NCBI GenBank assembly: GCA_003973385.1
Contig: QNYK01000062.1
Location: 17,763-81,762, forward strand
DNA: 64,000 nucleotides
Source: Bacillota bacterium
Lineage (GTDB): Bacteria; Planctomycetota; UBA8108; UBA1146
Direction: 5' to 3'
Shown: positions 19,204 to 28,344 of the stretch, piece by piece
Numbering within the stretch: the first letter of the stretch is position 1
Layout of the letters: each line of letters begins with the position of its first letter
Position numbers and translations under genes: made by a program
The notes under the pieces: model-generated
The model's database searches: none
What the model saw: only the letters and a program-made list of their open reading frames with translations
Told to the model about the DNA's origin: nothing

Positions 19204-20512
19204 GGGAAGCCGCTCCTCCTACCACGGAAGGGTGCCGTTTCTTCCAGGCGGGGCTGCCGCCATTTTGAATCGCAGATTCAAAGTCGCTCTTGAACTTCTT
19301 CACGATCGATTCAGCAGGGAATGCAGCGGCATCGGCGAGAGCACAGATGGTCTTTCCGACCATCCTGTCGCAAACATCCTGGATCAGATCGAGGTCTTCC
19401 ATCCGGCCTTCACCGTGTGCAATGCGGTGGGTGATTTTTGCAAGCCATCCGGTGCCTTCTCGACAAGGCGTGCACTGGCCGCACGACTCATGATGGTAGA
19501 ATCGCATCACATTGAGCATCGCATCGACCATGCAGGTGGTTTCATCCATCACGATCACACCAGCAGACCCAAGCATCGTTCCGGCTGCTGCGAGAGATTC
19601 GATATCCATCGCCACATCGCATTCATCGGCGGTGAGAACATGGGCAGAAGACCCTCCTGGAATGACAGCCTTCAATTTTCTGCCCTTCCAGACTCCTCCG
19701 GCGTGCTTGTCGATCAGGGTCCGAAGTGGGACTCCCATCGGCAACTCGAATGTTCCCGGATTTTCGACATGACCACTGACACAGAACAACTTTGGTCCCG
19801 GCGAGTTTTCCGGGCCGATGGCGCGGTAGGCATCCGCGCCGATCTCGAGGATGTACGGCAGATTCGCCAGGGTTTCGACATTGTTGACCACAGTCGGGCA
19901 GCCAAAAACTCCCTCGATGGCGGGGAACGGGGGCTTCAATTTCGGATTGCCACGATCCCCCTCGAGGGAGGTGAGCATGCCAGTCTCCTCGCCACAGATG
20001 TAGGCGCCTGCGCCGCGGTGAACGGTGACATCGATGCGCTGTCCGGAGCCGAGTGCATTGTTGCCGAGGAATCCCGCATCGTATGCTTCATCGATCGCTT
20101 TCTGGAGCCGCTCCGTGGCAAACACGAATTCTCCTCGGATGTAGATGTAGGCGGTTTCGATGCCGACCGCCTTGCAGCAGATCAAGATCCCTTCGAGCAG
20201 CAGATGAGGATTTTTCTCCATGATGAGCCGGTCCTTGAAGGTGCCAGGTTCCGATTCATCTGCATTGACGACCAGATATTTTGGCTTGTCAGTTGTCTTG
20301 GGTACGAAGCCCCACTTGACCCCGGTGGGGAATCCAGCTCCGCCACGTCCGCGTAGATTGGAAGCTTTGACCAGATCGATCAGGGTATCAGGCTTCTTGC
20401 GCTTGCTGAGGGCAGCCTTGGCCTGTTCATAACCGCCATGCTGCTTGTAAAACGCCATGGTATGGCAGGTCTTCTTCTGGATGTGCTGGGTGAAGATTTT
20501 CCTGAATGCCAT
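19196..20512 (-). CDS. nuoF: NADH-quinone oxidoreductase subunit F
   Basis: LRGRGGAGFPTGVKWGF, YICGEETGMLTSLEG, ESCGQCTPCREG. Confidence 0.97.
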   Translation of the reverse strand: MAFRKIFTQHIQKKTCHTMAFYKQHGGYEQAKAALSKRKKPDTLIDLVKASNLRGRGGAGFPTGVKWGFVPKTTDKPKYLVVNADESEPGTFKDRLIMEKNPHLLLEGILICCKAVGIETAYIYIRGEFVFATERLQKAIDEAYDAGFLGNNALGSGQRIDVTVHRGAGAYICGEETGMLTSLEGDRGNPKLKPPFPAIEGVFGCPTVVNNVETLANLPYILEIGADAYRAIGPENSPGPKLFCVSGHVENPGTFELPMGVPLRTLIDKHAGGVWKGRKLKAVIPGGSSAHVLTADECDVAMDIESLAAAGTMLGSAGVIVMDETTCMVDAMLNVMRFYHHESCGQCTPCREGTGWLAKITHRIAHGEGRMEDLDLIQDVCDRMVGKTICALADAAAFPAESIVKKFKSDFESAIQNGGSPAWKKRHPSVVGGAASHA

Positions 20513-21015
20513 CAGTTGCTTCCCCCCTTCGCGCTCTCTCGCAGTTGCTCGATCAACTGATCGACGTCGTCGATGGAGAGGTCTTCGTGGTAATCGTCAT
20601 TCATCTGCAGCATCGGAGCAGTGTCGCAAGAACCTAGGCACTCCACCTTTGACAGTGAGAAGAGACCGCAATCAGTGGTTTCTCCAGGCACGATACCGAG
20701 TCGTTCGGTGATTCTGGTGACCACATCTTCCGATCCCCTCAGTGCGCAAGAGAGGGTGCTGCACACCTGAATGTGATACTTGCCGGTGCCTGCACGCCGA
20801 TAGTGGGTGTAGAAGGTGACGACGCCAAATACGAATGCCGGCGGGATCTCCATCAGATCTGCTACATACCTCATCTCTGGCACACCGATCTCTCCGAATT
20901 CCGACTCGGCAAGACGCAGTGTCGGTAGCAACGCTGCTCTGCGCGTCGGATACCGCGTCAACAACCACTCGTATTGCTTCATCGTCGAGGGAGAAAATGA
21001 AAGTGTGACTGCCAA
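20512..21015 (-). CDS. nuoE: NADH-quinone oxidoreductase subunit E (TTG start)
   Basis: MKQYEWLLTRYPTRRAALLPTLRLAESEFG..., CSTLSCALRG...CLGSCDTAPMLQ. TTG at 21015 follows AGGAGA, 7 nt after the nuoD stop; the longer track ORF overlaps nuoD. Confidence 0.88.
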   Translation of the reverse strand: MAVTLSFSPSTMKQYEWLLTRYPTRRAALLPTLRLAESEFGEIGVPEMRYVADLMEIPPAFVFGVVTFYTHYRRAGTGKYHIQVCSTLSCALRGSEDVVTRITERLGIVPGETTDCGLFSLSKVECLGSCDTAPMLQMNDDYHEDLSIDDVDQLIEQLRESAKGGSN

Positions 21016-21022
21016 GTTTCTC

Positions 21023-22339
21023 CTACCTGTCCAGTTCGCCGGCGATGACGTGAAAACTGCTGAGGACGGCGACCGCATCGGAGAGCATTCCGCCCTCGAC
21101 GAGGCGCGGATAGATGGCGTAGTTGTAGAGGGAAGGGGGGCGAACGCGCAACCTGTATGCGGTATCACTCCCATCGGAGGCGATGAAAAACCCAAGTTCT
21201 CCACAGGGTGCTTCGGTGGCGCTGTAGATGCAGGCGCCAGGCTCAGGTTTGATTCCATGCCCGAGCATCACCAGTTTGAAGTGGTGGATCAGCGACTCCA
21301 TGTCGTTATGAACCGCGTCCTTGGTGGGCAAACTGGTCTTGAAGTCATCGTGAACCACTGGGCCACTCGGCAAGGTCGCCATCGCCTGGCGAATGATCTC
21401 CAGCGATTGCTCGATCTCCTCCATCCGTTGCATGTACCGGGCGAAAGAGTCTCCCTCTGTCTGGACCGGAACCTTGAAGTCGTAGTTTTCGTAGCCGAGA
21501 TAGGGGTGGTCCCTTCGGACATCGACATCGAGCCCACTGGCGCGTGCGATGGGCCCCGAGATTCCCCAGGACCTCGCCTGATCCTCGCTGACGATGCCGA
21601 TATCCTTGACTCGGTCGACGAAGATCCTGTTGTTGAGGAGCATCGTGTGAATCTCGGTGAGTAACGGCGGGAATTCATCCAGGAAAGAATACACCAGGTC
21701 GGGGAAAAACTCGGGGACATCGCGCATGATCCCGCCGACCCGGGTCCAGGATGTGGTCAGGCGAGCACCACAGACCGCCTCGATGATGTCGTAGATCAGC
21801 TCTCGTTTCTCGAATGCCCAGAGCATGATACTGAAAGCCCCGAGATCCATTCCCTGGAGGCCGACGCAAAGAATGTGGTCGGCGATTCTCGAGAGTTCAC
21901 ACATGATCACGCGAAGAGACTTGCATCGAGGAGGCACCTCGATGCCGAGCAAATCCTCAACGGCCACGGAGTAACCAACATTATTGTTGAGGGCGGAGAG
22001 GTAGTTCATGCGATCAGAAACCGTGACCCACTGCTGGTAAGTCATGTTCTCACCGAGTTTTTCAAAACCGGTATGAAGGAATCCGATCTCGACATCGGCC
22101 TCGACGATTGTTTCTCCTTCGAGGGTGAAGATGCTCCTGAGTGTTCCATGAGTCGCAGGATGCTGGGGACCAAAGTTCATGACGAGCCGACCATCCCCAT
22201 CGGAATCAGACATCTCCATCACGGAAGCTGGACGTGCACCTGAACGGTGGGCTCTCAATCCTTTCTCCAGTTCGGTCCTCAGAGTCCTGGCAGATGGGAC
22301 CGGTGCGTCCCTCGTGCCTTTATCTGGGCTTGGAGTCAC
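21023..22339 (-). CDS. nuoD: NADH-quinone oxidoreductase subunit D (probable GTG start)
   Basis: MNFGPQHPATHGTLRSIFTLEGETIVEADVEIGFLHTGFEKLGE. GTG at 22339 follows GAGGAGGAGG and overlaps the 3' end of nuoC. Confidence 0.95.
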   Translation of the reverse strand: MTPSPDKGTRDAPVPSARTLRTELEKGLRAHRSGARPASVMEMSDSDGDGRLVMNFGPQHPATHGTLRSIFTLEGETIVEADVEIGFLHTGFEKLGENMTYQQWVTVSDRMNYLSALNNNVGYSVAVEDLLGIEVPPRCKSLRVIMCELSRIADHILCVGLQGMDLGAFSIMLWAFEKRELIYDIIEAVCGARLTTSWTRVGGIMRDVPEFFPDLVYSFLDEFPPLLTEIHTMLLNNRIFVDRVKDIGIVSEDQARSWGISGPIARASGLDVDVRRDHPYLGYENYDFKVPVQTEGDSFARYMQRMEEIEQSLEIIRQAMATLPSGPVVHDDFKTSLPTKDAVHNDMESLIHHFKLVMLGHGIKPEPGACIYSATEAPCGELGFFIASDGSDTAYRLRVRPPSLYNYAIYPRLVEGGMLSDAVAVLSSFHVIAGELDR

Positions 22340-22928
22340 GTCGGACCTCCTCCTCGTACTCAGGAGTGTGCATCCCTCTTCCGATGCTGGTCGGGTAGTC
22401 TTCTGGTTCCTCTTCGACCATCTGATCGCCACGTGGAACCACGCGCGTGAACTGGCGGCGTTCGCCTGCTCCTTTGAGGGGGTAATCCTTGAGAAGTGGA
22501 AAAGCCGGATAGTCTTCAGGCATCAGTAGCCTTCTCAGATCTGGATTGCCCTGGAAGACGATTCCGAACATATCGTGCGTCTCGCGCTCTCCCCACCTCG
22601 CCGAATCCCACAGATCGAACACGCTAGGCAGTTCCGCCTGATCCTCGCTGAGCCAGACATGGAGGCGAAACTGGTGACCAGAAGCGCCGATTCTTCGCAG
22701 TACATAGACGACCTCGAATCGTTCCGGGCGGTCCATTCCTAGATGGTCCATAGCGGTCACATCGACCAGGTAATCGTATCCCTGCTCATTTCGAAAGTGC
22801 TCGAGTAGTTGGCGCTGGTGCTCTGCCTTGCAAGTGAGCGCGACCTGGCCCTGATGCTCCGTCTGGTCGATGACCAGTGATTGGAGGTCAGGAGCAAGGG
22901 CATCGTAGGCAGCATCGTTTGCGGCCAT
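22320..22928 (-). CDS. nuoC: NADH-quinone oxidoreductase subunit C
   Basis: FRNEQGYDYLVDVTAMDHL...WDSARWGERETHDMFGIVFQGNPDLRRLLMPEDY. ATG at 22928 lies immediately after the nuoB stop. Confidence 0.94.
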   Translation of the reverse strand: MAANDAAYDALAPDLQSLVIDQTEHQGQVALTCKAEHQRQLLEHFRNEQGYDYLVDVTAMDHLGMDRPERFEVVYVLRRIGASGHQFRLHVWLSEDQAELPSVFDLWDSARWGERETHDMFGIVFQGNPDLRRLLMPEDYPAFPLLKDYPLKGAGERRQFTRVVPRGDQMVEEEPEDYPTSIGRGMHTPEYEEEVRRDSKPR

Positions 22929-22929
22929 A

Positions 22930-23421
22930 TCAACTACCGTGCTTTCCACTGTCGAGGCGCTCCTGGCCGACGAGTTTCTGAATTTCAAATAGAGCGTCGA
23001 GCAAGGACTCGGGGCGAGGAGGGCAGCCGGGCACATAGACATCGACGGGCATGAACTGATCGACGCCCTGAATCAGGGTGTAGGTGTCAAATACTCCACC
23101 ACACGAGGCACAGGCACCCATCGAGATGACCCACTTGGGCTCAGGCATCTGGCGGTAAATTTTCTGCAGCACGGGCATCATTTTGAGTGAGATTCTTCCA
23201 CTGACGATGAGCAGGTCAGCCTGGCGCGGACTGAATCGCACCACCTCTGCTCCGAAGCGAGAAATGTCATAGCGACCAGAAAATGTCGCCATCATCTCGA
23301 TGGCGCAGCAAGCCGTGCCGAATGGCATCGGCCAAAGAGCGTTCTTGCGGCCCCAGTTGACGATGCTGTTGACAGTCGTGGTGAGAAATCCTTCTCCACT
23401 GATCAGACTCTCTAGTCCCAT
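22930..23421 (-). CDS. nuoB: NADH-quinone oxidoreductase subunit B
   Basis: [44 protein letters not shown]. Confidence 0.97.
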   Translation of the reverse strand: MGLESLISGEGFLTTTVNSIVNWGRKNALWPMPFGTACCAIEMMATFSGRYDISRFGAEVVRFSPRQADLLIVSGRISLKMMPVLQKIYRQMPEPKWVISMGACASCGGVFDTYTLIQGVDQFMPVDVYVPGCPPRPESLLDALFEIQKLVGQERLDSGKHGS

Positions 23422-23858
23422 TCAAGAGCTCCTCTCCGCCACAGATATATCAGACCGCTGGTGAGCACAAAGATGAAGGCACCCATCTCGACCAATCCGA
23501 CCACGCCCAACTGCTTGTAGACCACGGCGTAGGGGAGCAGGAATACAGTCTCGATGTCAAACAAGATGAACAGAATCGCTACGAGATAGAACTTCACCGT
23601 GAACGGTTCACGCGCATCGTCGAGCAGTGGAACGCCGCACTCGTAGATACTCTCTTTCTGAACATCTTTACGCTTGGGCCCGAGCAACTCGGAGAGCAAC
23701 AGCAAGGCTACGCCGACGATCACTGTGACTCCGGCGTAGGCCAGCAGCGCGTGGAGTTCGTAATCTCCAGCTACTGCGAGCATCGGTATCCAGTTGACGG
23801 CGGCAGCTCCGGAGCAGGTGGGCAGAAACACACGACCTCCGCGGTGGGCTGCAACCAT
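23412..23858 (-). CDS. nuoA: NADH-quinone oxidoreductase subunit A (start uncertain)
   Basis: [41 protein letters not shown]; overlaps the nuoB start by 10 nt. Confidence 0.95.
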   Translation of the reverse strand: MVAAHRGGRVFLPTCSGAAAVNWIPMLAVAGDYELHALLAYAGVTVIVGVALLLLSELLGPKRKDVQKESIYECGVPLLDDAREPFTVKFYLVAILFILFDIETVFLLPYAVVYKQLGVVGLVEMGAFIFVLTSGLIYLWRRGALEWD

Positions 23859-23996
23859 CGATTCGGCGAGCGCGGCGGGGGCAGCCTTCCCCGGGCGCTC
23901 TGTGATTTTAAGGCAACACGGGAGCGAGAAAAGGGAACTCGAACGATTTCCGGAAGCGATTCAGGGCGGTGAGGACTGCCCCGGTCGACGATCGAT

Positions 23997-24917
23997 TCAG
24001 GAGCGAATGGATCCGGGCAATCTGTCCATCAGGATTTCGATGGCATCGATCGGGATTGGCCCCACAGGGGCTATGTTCCAGCCCAGGAGGGGTCCACTCT
24101 GATGCTGCTGTTGATGATCGATCAGGGTGCCTTGAATGTTGCTCAGGATCTCCAGGGAGAGATCGAGGCAATACGCCTCCGGGACCGTTGCCAGCAGAGA
24201 ATCCAGATGGTCCGGGACCCGGACACCGAGGTAGCGCAGGAATCCGAGCTGGCGGATCCGTTTGACCGGACACAGGCTCACCAGCAGAGGCACCCCGCAG
24301 GCATTGGGAGCCTGAACTTGCAGATCTGACAGTAACGAGATGATATCTGCGGCATCGAAGATGATCTGGGTCGAGAAGAAGTCAGCTCCATCCTGAACTT
24401 TTTGCTCCATGCGGACCGCCTCCGAGATGGGGCTATCTTCGCGCTGGGGGATACAGATGTTGCCGATGCAAACCTCGCTGGAGCCAAATTGCTGACGGAT
24501 CAACTGATTCGCCTCGCCGACAGCAGGTCCGGGCCACTGGCGCCGATCGTGCGGAGCCCCGACGAGCACCAGATTGTGAATATCATGCCCTTGAACCGTC
24601 TCGTTCACCCAGTCCAGAAACTGATCGGCGGGATCAAAAGAAACGACATGATTGACGATCGCCGGGATACCCAGTTCATCCTGGATTCTTCTGCCCAGTT
24701 CTCTTGGCTGCATGCGGGCAGAGTATTCATGCCTACGGTGTCCGCGGTCATTGCGGTTTTCTTCATCGTGAATCTCGGGGATGTTGACGGCGTCAAAGTC
24801 ACCATTCTCGATGAGTCGCCGAACGCGGGATAGTCGCCTGTGAAGGCCCTCGAGTCCGCTTTTGAGAGTCGGTGGAAGAACCTCCAGGACTACAGAACCT
24901 TCAGGATTCCAGACCAT
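23997..24917 (-). CDS. Methylenetetrahydrofolate reductase-like (MTHFR family) protein
   Basis: EVLPPTLKSGLEGLHRRLSRVRRLIENGDFDAVNIPEI; QKVQDGADFFSTQIIFDAADIISLLSDLQ; GVPLLVSLCPVKRIRQLGFLRYLGVRVP is consistent with a short MTHFR TIM barrel. Confidence 0.75.
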   Translation of the reverse strand: MVWNPEGSVVLEVLPPTLKSGLEGLHRRLSRVRRLIENGDFDAVNIPEIHDEENRNDRGHRRHEYSARMQPRELGRRIQDELGIPAIVNHVVSFDPADQFLDWVNETVQGHDIHNLVLVGAPHDRRQWPGPAVGEANQLIRQQFGSSEVCIGNICIPQREDSPISEAVRMEQKVQDGADFFSTQIIFDAADIISLLSDLQVQAPNACGVPLLVSLCPVKRIRQLGFLRYLGVRVPDHLDSLLATVPEAYCLDLSLEILSNIQGTLIDHQQQHQSGPLLGWNIAPVGPIPIDAIEILMDRLPGSIRS

Positions 24918-24972
24918 CTGCTGCCCCCTCTTCCCGGTTCCCTACAGCGAGTCTACTTGAACACGAGCGGTT

Positions 24973-25596
24973 TCAGGCAGTCACGAAGCGCGCTTCTACT
25001 GCAGACCAATCCACGACATTCCAGAACGCATCGATGTAATCAGGACGTCGGTTCTGGTAGTTGAGGTAATACGCATGTTCCCATACGTCGAGTCCCAGAA
25101 GCGGCGTACCGACACAATCCGCCACTCCAACCATCAGAGGGTTGTCCTGATTGGCAGTGGAGCAGACGCTCACGGTGCCATCCGTGTTCTGGCAGAGCCA
25201 CGCCCATCCACTTCCGAAGCGCGTCTTGGCAGCGTTACTGAAGGCCTCCTTGAAGGCGTCAAAACTGCCGAACGAGGAATCGATGGCTGCCGCGAGGTCT
25301 CCGCCAGCAGTTCCTCCACCTTCTGGACTCATCGATTTCCAGAACAGGTCGTGATTGAAGTGCCCGCCGCCGTTATTGCGTACAGCGCCTCGAATCGATT
25401 CGGGAACCTCTGCAATATTTCGGCACAGATCCGAGATACTGGCAGATTGCCACTGCGAATCATCGGCCAGGGCTGCATTGAGGTTACTGACATAGGCAGC
25501 GTGGTGCTTGCCATGGTGGATCTCCATCGTGCGTGCGTCGATGTACGGTTCCAGCGCGTTAAAAGCGAATGACAATTCCGGTACTTCAAAAGCCAT
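24973..25596 (-). CDS. Superoxide dismutase, Fe/Mn family
   Basis: [80 protein letters not shown]. Confidence 0.97.
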   Translation of the reverse strand: MAFEVPELSFAFNALEPYIDARTMEIHHGKHHAAYVSNLNAALADDSQWQSASISDLCRNIAEVPESIRGAVRNNGGGHFNHDLFWKSMSPEGGGTAGGDLAAAIDSSFGSFDAFKEAFSNAAKTRFGSGWAWLCQNTDGTVSVCSTANQDNPLMVGVADCVGTPLLGLDVWEHAYYLNYQNRRPDYIDAFWNVVDWSAVEARFVTA

Positions 25597-25707
25597 CAGA
25601 GTCTCCTTATATCTTGGTGAACACGGAATGGTGCAGCACTACGGCCGACCATGCAGCAGGGTAAATCTGAATTCATGATGGATCAACCGGACAGGGACAG
25701 ACTCTGC

Positions 25708-26967
25708 TTACAGACAGTCCAGTGGATCGTCTGTGGAGTCTGGTCCAGGGTCAGGAAAGGGAGCCGGGGGCTGGGGAGACCCGGAGAACAGGTATTGAAG
25801 CGCCGTGATCGCATCGGAGATGTCGATGGCACCATCGTCATTGATGTCCGCAGCATCGGGGCATGGAAAAGGGATGCCTCTGTATGCACCTGCCAGGATG
25901 GTGTCCACATCGGCGAGATCTATCGACCCATCCAGGTTTGCATCTCCTCGGATGAAGTGATCCCACCATGTGATGACACCATCGAGCAGATTTCCTACCG
26001 GCGACTGATCCACAAACGAAGCTCCATCGGCCAGATCGATGACCCACGAGCCGGGAACCGAGAGTGGCATGGCGATCACCAGGAAACCCAGGGTTTCACC
26101 GGAGAGAGCGGGCACGGGGCCACCTGTTGATTCGAGCGTGATTTCGATCCCTGTCGCGGTGGGCTGTTCGCTGACGGTCCACTGACCCTGAGTGAGGTCG
26201 TCAAAATCGCTACCCTGGATCGTCAACTCGCAGACGATCCACTCGTCGTATTCGAGGCCCATGGCAAATGTGGTCACGGGGCCATCGGTCCAGGCTCTGA
26301 TCGGTATCGAGAGTACGGTGTCGAGCGCCGTGGCTTGCTGGCTCTCGATGAGGAAGAGCGGGAAATCGAAGGCGGTGACGGCACCCGGGATGACCGTGGG
26401 AATGACAGTGTTTCCGCTCAGGTCAGTGAGCAGGACAGGATTGGATTCATTGGCAATCCCACCGACTCCAGAACCTGCGGAACTTCCATCAGGAATCAAA
26501 TTAATATCGACCAGCGACATCTTGAGGTAGGCAGCGAGCACGGAGCTTCCCGCCGGGAGTGAATTTCCCCCGGCATAGATGACCTGAAGTCCCAGGTAGG
26601 GAGGCAGTGCAGGGCTAGGAATGAGGATCGGCTGCAGCATCTCGCTCTCGGTGCCGGCGAAGATCACTTCATCGAACGAAAGCAGTAGTTCGTCATATTC
26701 CAGTCCCATCTGCCAGGAGACGATGTCGGTCTCGCTGGTGATCAGGAGCGGAAGCAGTGCGTGGTCTTCTCCGGGAAAGATGATGGCATCGCCGAGCTCG
26801 ATGACGGGACCACCAAAACTGCCATTATTGACCTGAGCAGCGAGAGTCGGAGAGAACGCAAGACACGAGAGCACCAGCGCGAGCGTAGTGAACATCGCCC
26901 TCGTTACTCCCCAGGGGGGAGCCGTATGCAGGATGTAGTGGTGATCCACGCGGCGTAGCATGATCAC
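25708..26967 (-). CDS. Secreted protein with two cohesin-like beta domains and a C-terminal dockerin-like repeat
   Basis: Signal peptide (MFTTLALVLSCLAFSPTLAAQ; alternative start at 26895); repeated MGLEYDE... modules; C-terminal FIRGDANLDGSIDLADVDTILAGAY...AADINDDGAIDISDAITALQYLFSG. Confidence 0.7.
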   Translation of the reverse strand: MIMLRRVDHHYILHTAPPWGVTRAMFTTLALVLSCLAFSPTLAAQVNNGSFGGPVIELGDAIIFPGEDHALLPLLITSETDIVSWQMGLEYDELLLSFDEVIFAGTESEMLQPILIPSPALPPYLGLQVIYAGGNSLPAGSSVLAAYLKMSLVDINLIPDGSSAGSGVGGIANESNPVLLTDLSGNTVIPTVIPGAVTAFDFPLFLIESQQATALDTVLSIPIRAWTDGPVTTFAMGLEYDEWIVCELTIQGSDFDDLTQGQWTVSEQPTATGIEITLESTGGPVPALSGETLGFLVIAMPLSVPGSWVIDLADGASFVDQSPVGNLLDGVITWWDHFIRGDANLDGSIDLADVDTILAGAYRGIPFPCPDAADINDDGAIDISDAITALQYLFSGSPQPPAPFPDPGPDSTDDPLDCL

Positions 26968-26980
26968 TCCCGTTTATCTT

Positions 26981-27001
26981 GGGTCAATTCGGGATTGACC
27001 C
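26981..27001. promoter_or_regulatory. Perfect 8-bp inverted repeat GGGTCAAT-TCGGG-ATTGACCC in a divergent promoter region (possible operator or RNA hairpin)
   Basis: Direct reading of 26981-26988 against 26994-27001. Confidence 0.5.
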
Positions 27002-27116
27002 GGGCCTTTGGTGGCCAGGTTCTGTACTCGCAAGCGAGAATGAACCCACCCTAAGGGTCGATTCTAACCCACCCAGGATGTGTGTAAAGTAGTGCCTCAG
27101 GGAGGTTTCCGTGCTC

Positions 27117-27250
27117 CACGCCGGTCTTGACACGACCTACAGTGCCGCCTAGGTTCATCCGGGTCTCCCCGGTGCCGGGACCCGGCTTCTGAACTTCCTG
27201 GCATGAGATGTAGGGTAGACCCCACCTTGCCGCGTCAGGTGGATGCCGTG
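27117..27250 (+). ncRNA. Candidate structured RNA (small RNA or 5' leader of the downstream isoprenyl diphosphate synthase); family not recognised
   Basis: Nested complementary blocks: CACG/CGTG (27117-20/27247-50), GGTCT/AGACC (27123-27/27217-21), CCTACA/TGTAGG (27136-41/27209-14), TGCC/GGCA (27143-46/27200-03), GTTCA/TGAAC (27153-57/27190-94), CCGGGTC/GACCCGG (27159-65/27179-85), plus a separate hairpin CCACCT/AGGTGG (27222-27/27237-42). Strand is assumed. Confidence 0.45.
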
Positions 27251-27296
27251 TCGGCCCAGCAAGCGCGACATAAACCCTGTGATAGATAGAGGTTAG

Positions 27297-28337
27297 ATGG
27301 CGAATGAGGGGCCGAGAGAGGATCCTGAAACGGCCTCGCTGGGCCAGCTCCCTGCAGCACTTGCCCGGTCAGATGGGCGACTGGAGCAGGCCATCTCCAC
27401 GCGCCTTACGCGGGTTCCATCGCCAGTACTCCAGAGTGCACTGGAGCGATCCACCAGTGGCGGCAAGCGATTACGACCCCTGCTGGCGCTCTGGTTCAGC
27501 GATTCTCTCGGAGTGGCCAGCGATAATGCGGATCGAATTGCATGCCTGACGGAGTGGTTACATAGCGCCTTTCTGATTCACGACGATATTCAGGATGGCG
27601 ATGAGTGGCGCCGCGATCAGCCCACGCTGTGGAAAAGTCATGGAATCTCGACGGCACTGAATGCGGCGGACTGGTTGCTCTCCGCCGTCTACCTCGAGGT
27701 GTCGCAGATGCAGCTGCAGGATGAAATTCGAGCACGTCTGCTGAGTGCGGTTCAAGATGTCCACAGCCGTACCGTACTCGGTCAGCAATACGATCTCGAT
27801 GGCAGAGGAGATCCTGATTTTGGTCTCGATCGATACGAACAGGCTGTGCGGGCAAAAACCGGTAGATATCTGGCGCTGGGAATGGTGGCTGTCGCCATCG
27901 TTGCCCAGTTGAATCAGCGTGCCGTCGAGCAACTCTGGGCGGTCGGAGACCATCTCGGTCCTGCATTTCAGATTCAAGATGACCTGCTCGATCTGACCAG
28001 CAGCAAGGGGCGAGCAGGACAACTTGGAAATGACATTCGAGAAGGAAAGCCCTCGATACTGTATGCTCATGCGCTCGAGCGAGGTCAACTGACACAGGAG
28101 CAGAAAGCCCGCCTAGTCGATGTGATGGCAGAAGAGAGGGCCCTGACCAGGGATGATGATGTGGAGTGGGTGATCTCACTCTTTCACGATTGCGGTTCGA
28201 TAGATTTTGCCAGAAACCAGGCCGTCGATCGCGCTGAAGCGGGGATCGATCTGTTCCGGGATATTCCCGGAGTACCCCGGGAGTTGCACGCCACTTTCGA
28301 GCAGGTGGCTCGCTTTGCTGTCGAGAGGAACAGGTGA
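27297..28337 (+). CDS. Trans-isoprenyl diphosphate synthase (polyprenyl synthetase family)
   Basis: GGKRLRPLLALWF; first Asp-rich motif FLIHDDIQDGDEWRRDQPT; second motif FQIQDDLLDLTSSKGRAGQLGNDIREGKPS. Confidence 0.9.
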   Translation: MANEGPREDPETASLGQLPAALARSDGRLEQAISTRLTRVPSPVLQSALERSTSGGKRLRPLLALWFSDSLGVASDNADRIACLTEWLHSAFLIHDDIQDGDEWRRDQPTLWKSHGISTALNAADWLLSAVYLEVSQMQLQDEIRARLLSAVQDVHSRTVLGQQYDLDGRGDPDFGLDRYEQAVRAKTGRYLALGMVAVAIVAQLNQRAVEQLWAVGDHLGPAFQIQDDLLDLTSSKGRAGQLGNDIREGKPSILYAHALERGQLTQEQKARLVDVMAEERALTRDDDVEWVISLFHDCGSIDFARNQAVDRAEAGIDLFRDIPGVPRELHATFEQVARFAVERNR

Positions 28338-28344
28338 CAAGACG

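Noticed and set aside
19163-20356. 397-aa plus-strand ORF opposite nuoF
   Set aside because: Fully antisense to unambiguous NuoF; no family motif.
27117-27250. Possible tRNA, tmRNA, SRP RNA or RNase P RNA
   Set aside because: No cloverleaf, no SRP GGAA-tetraloop/AGCA domain, no RNase P GAGGAAAGTCC box and no tmRNA tag ORF were found; kept only as an unclassified RNA candidate.
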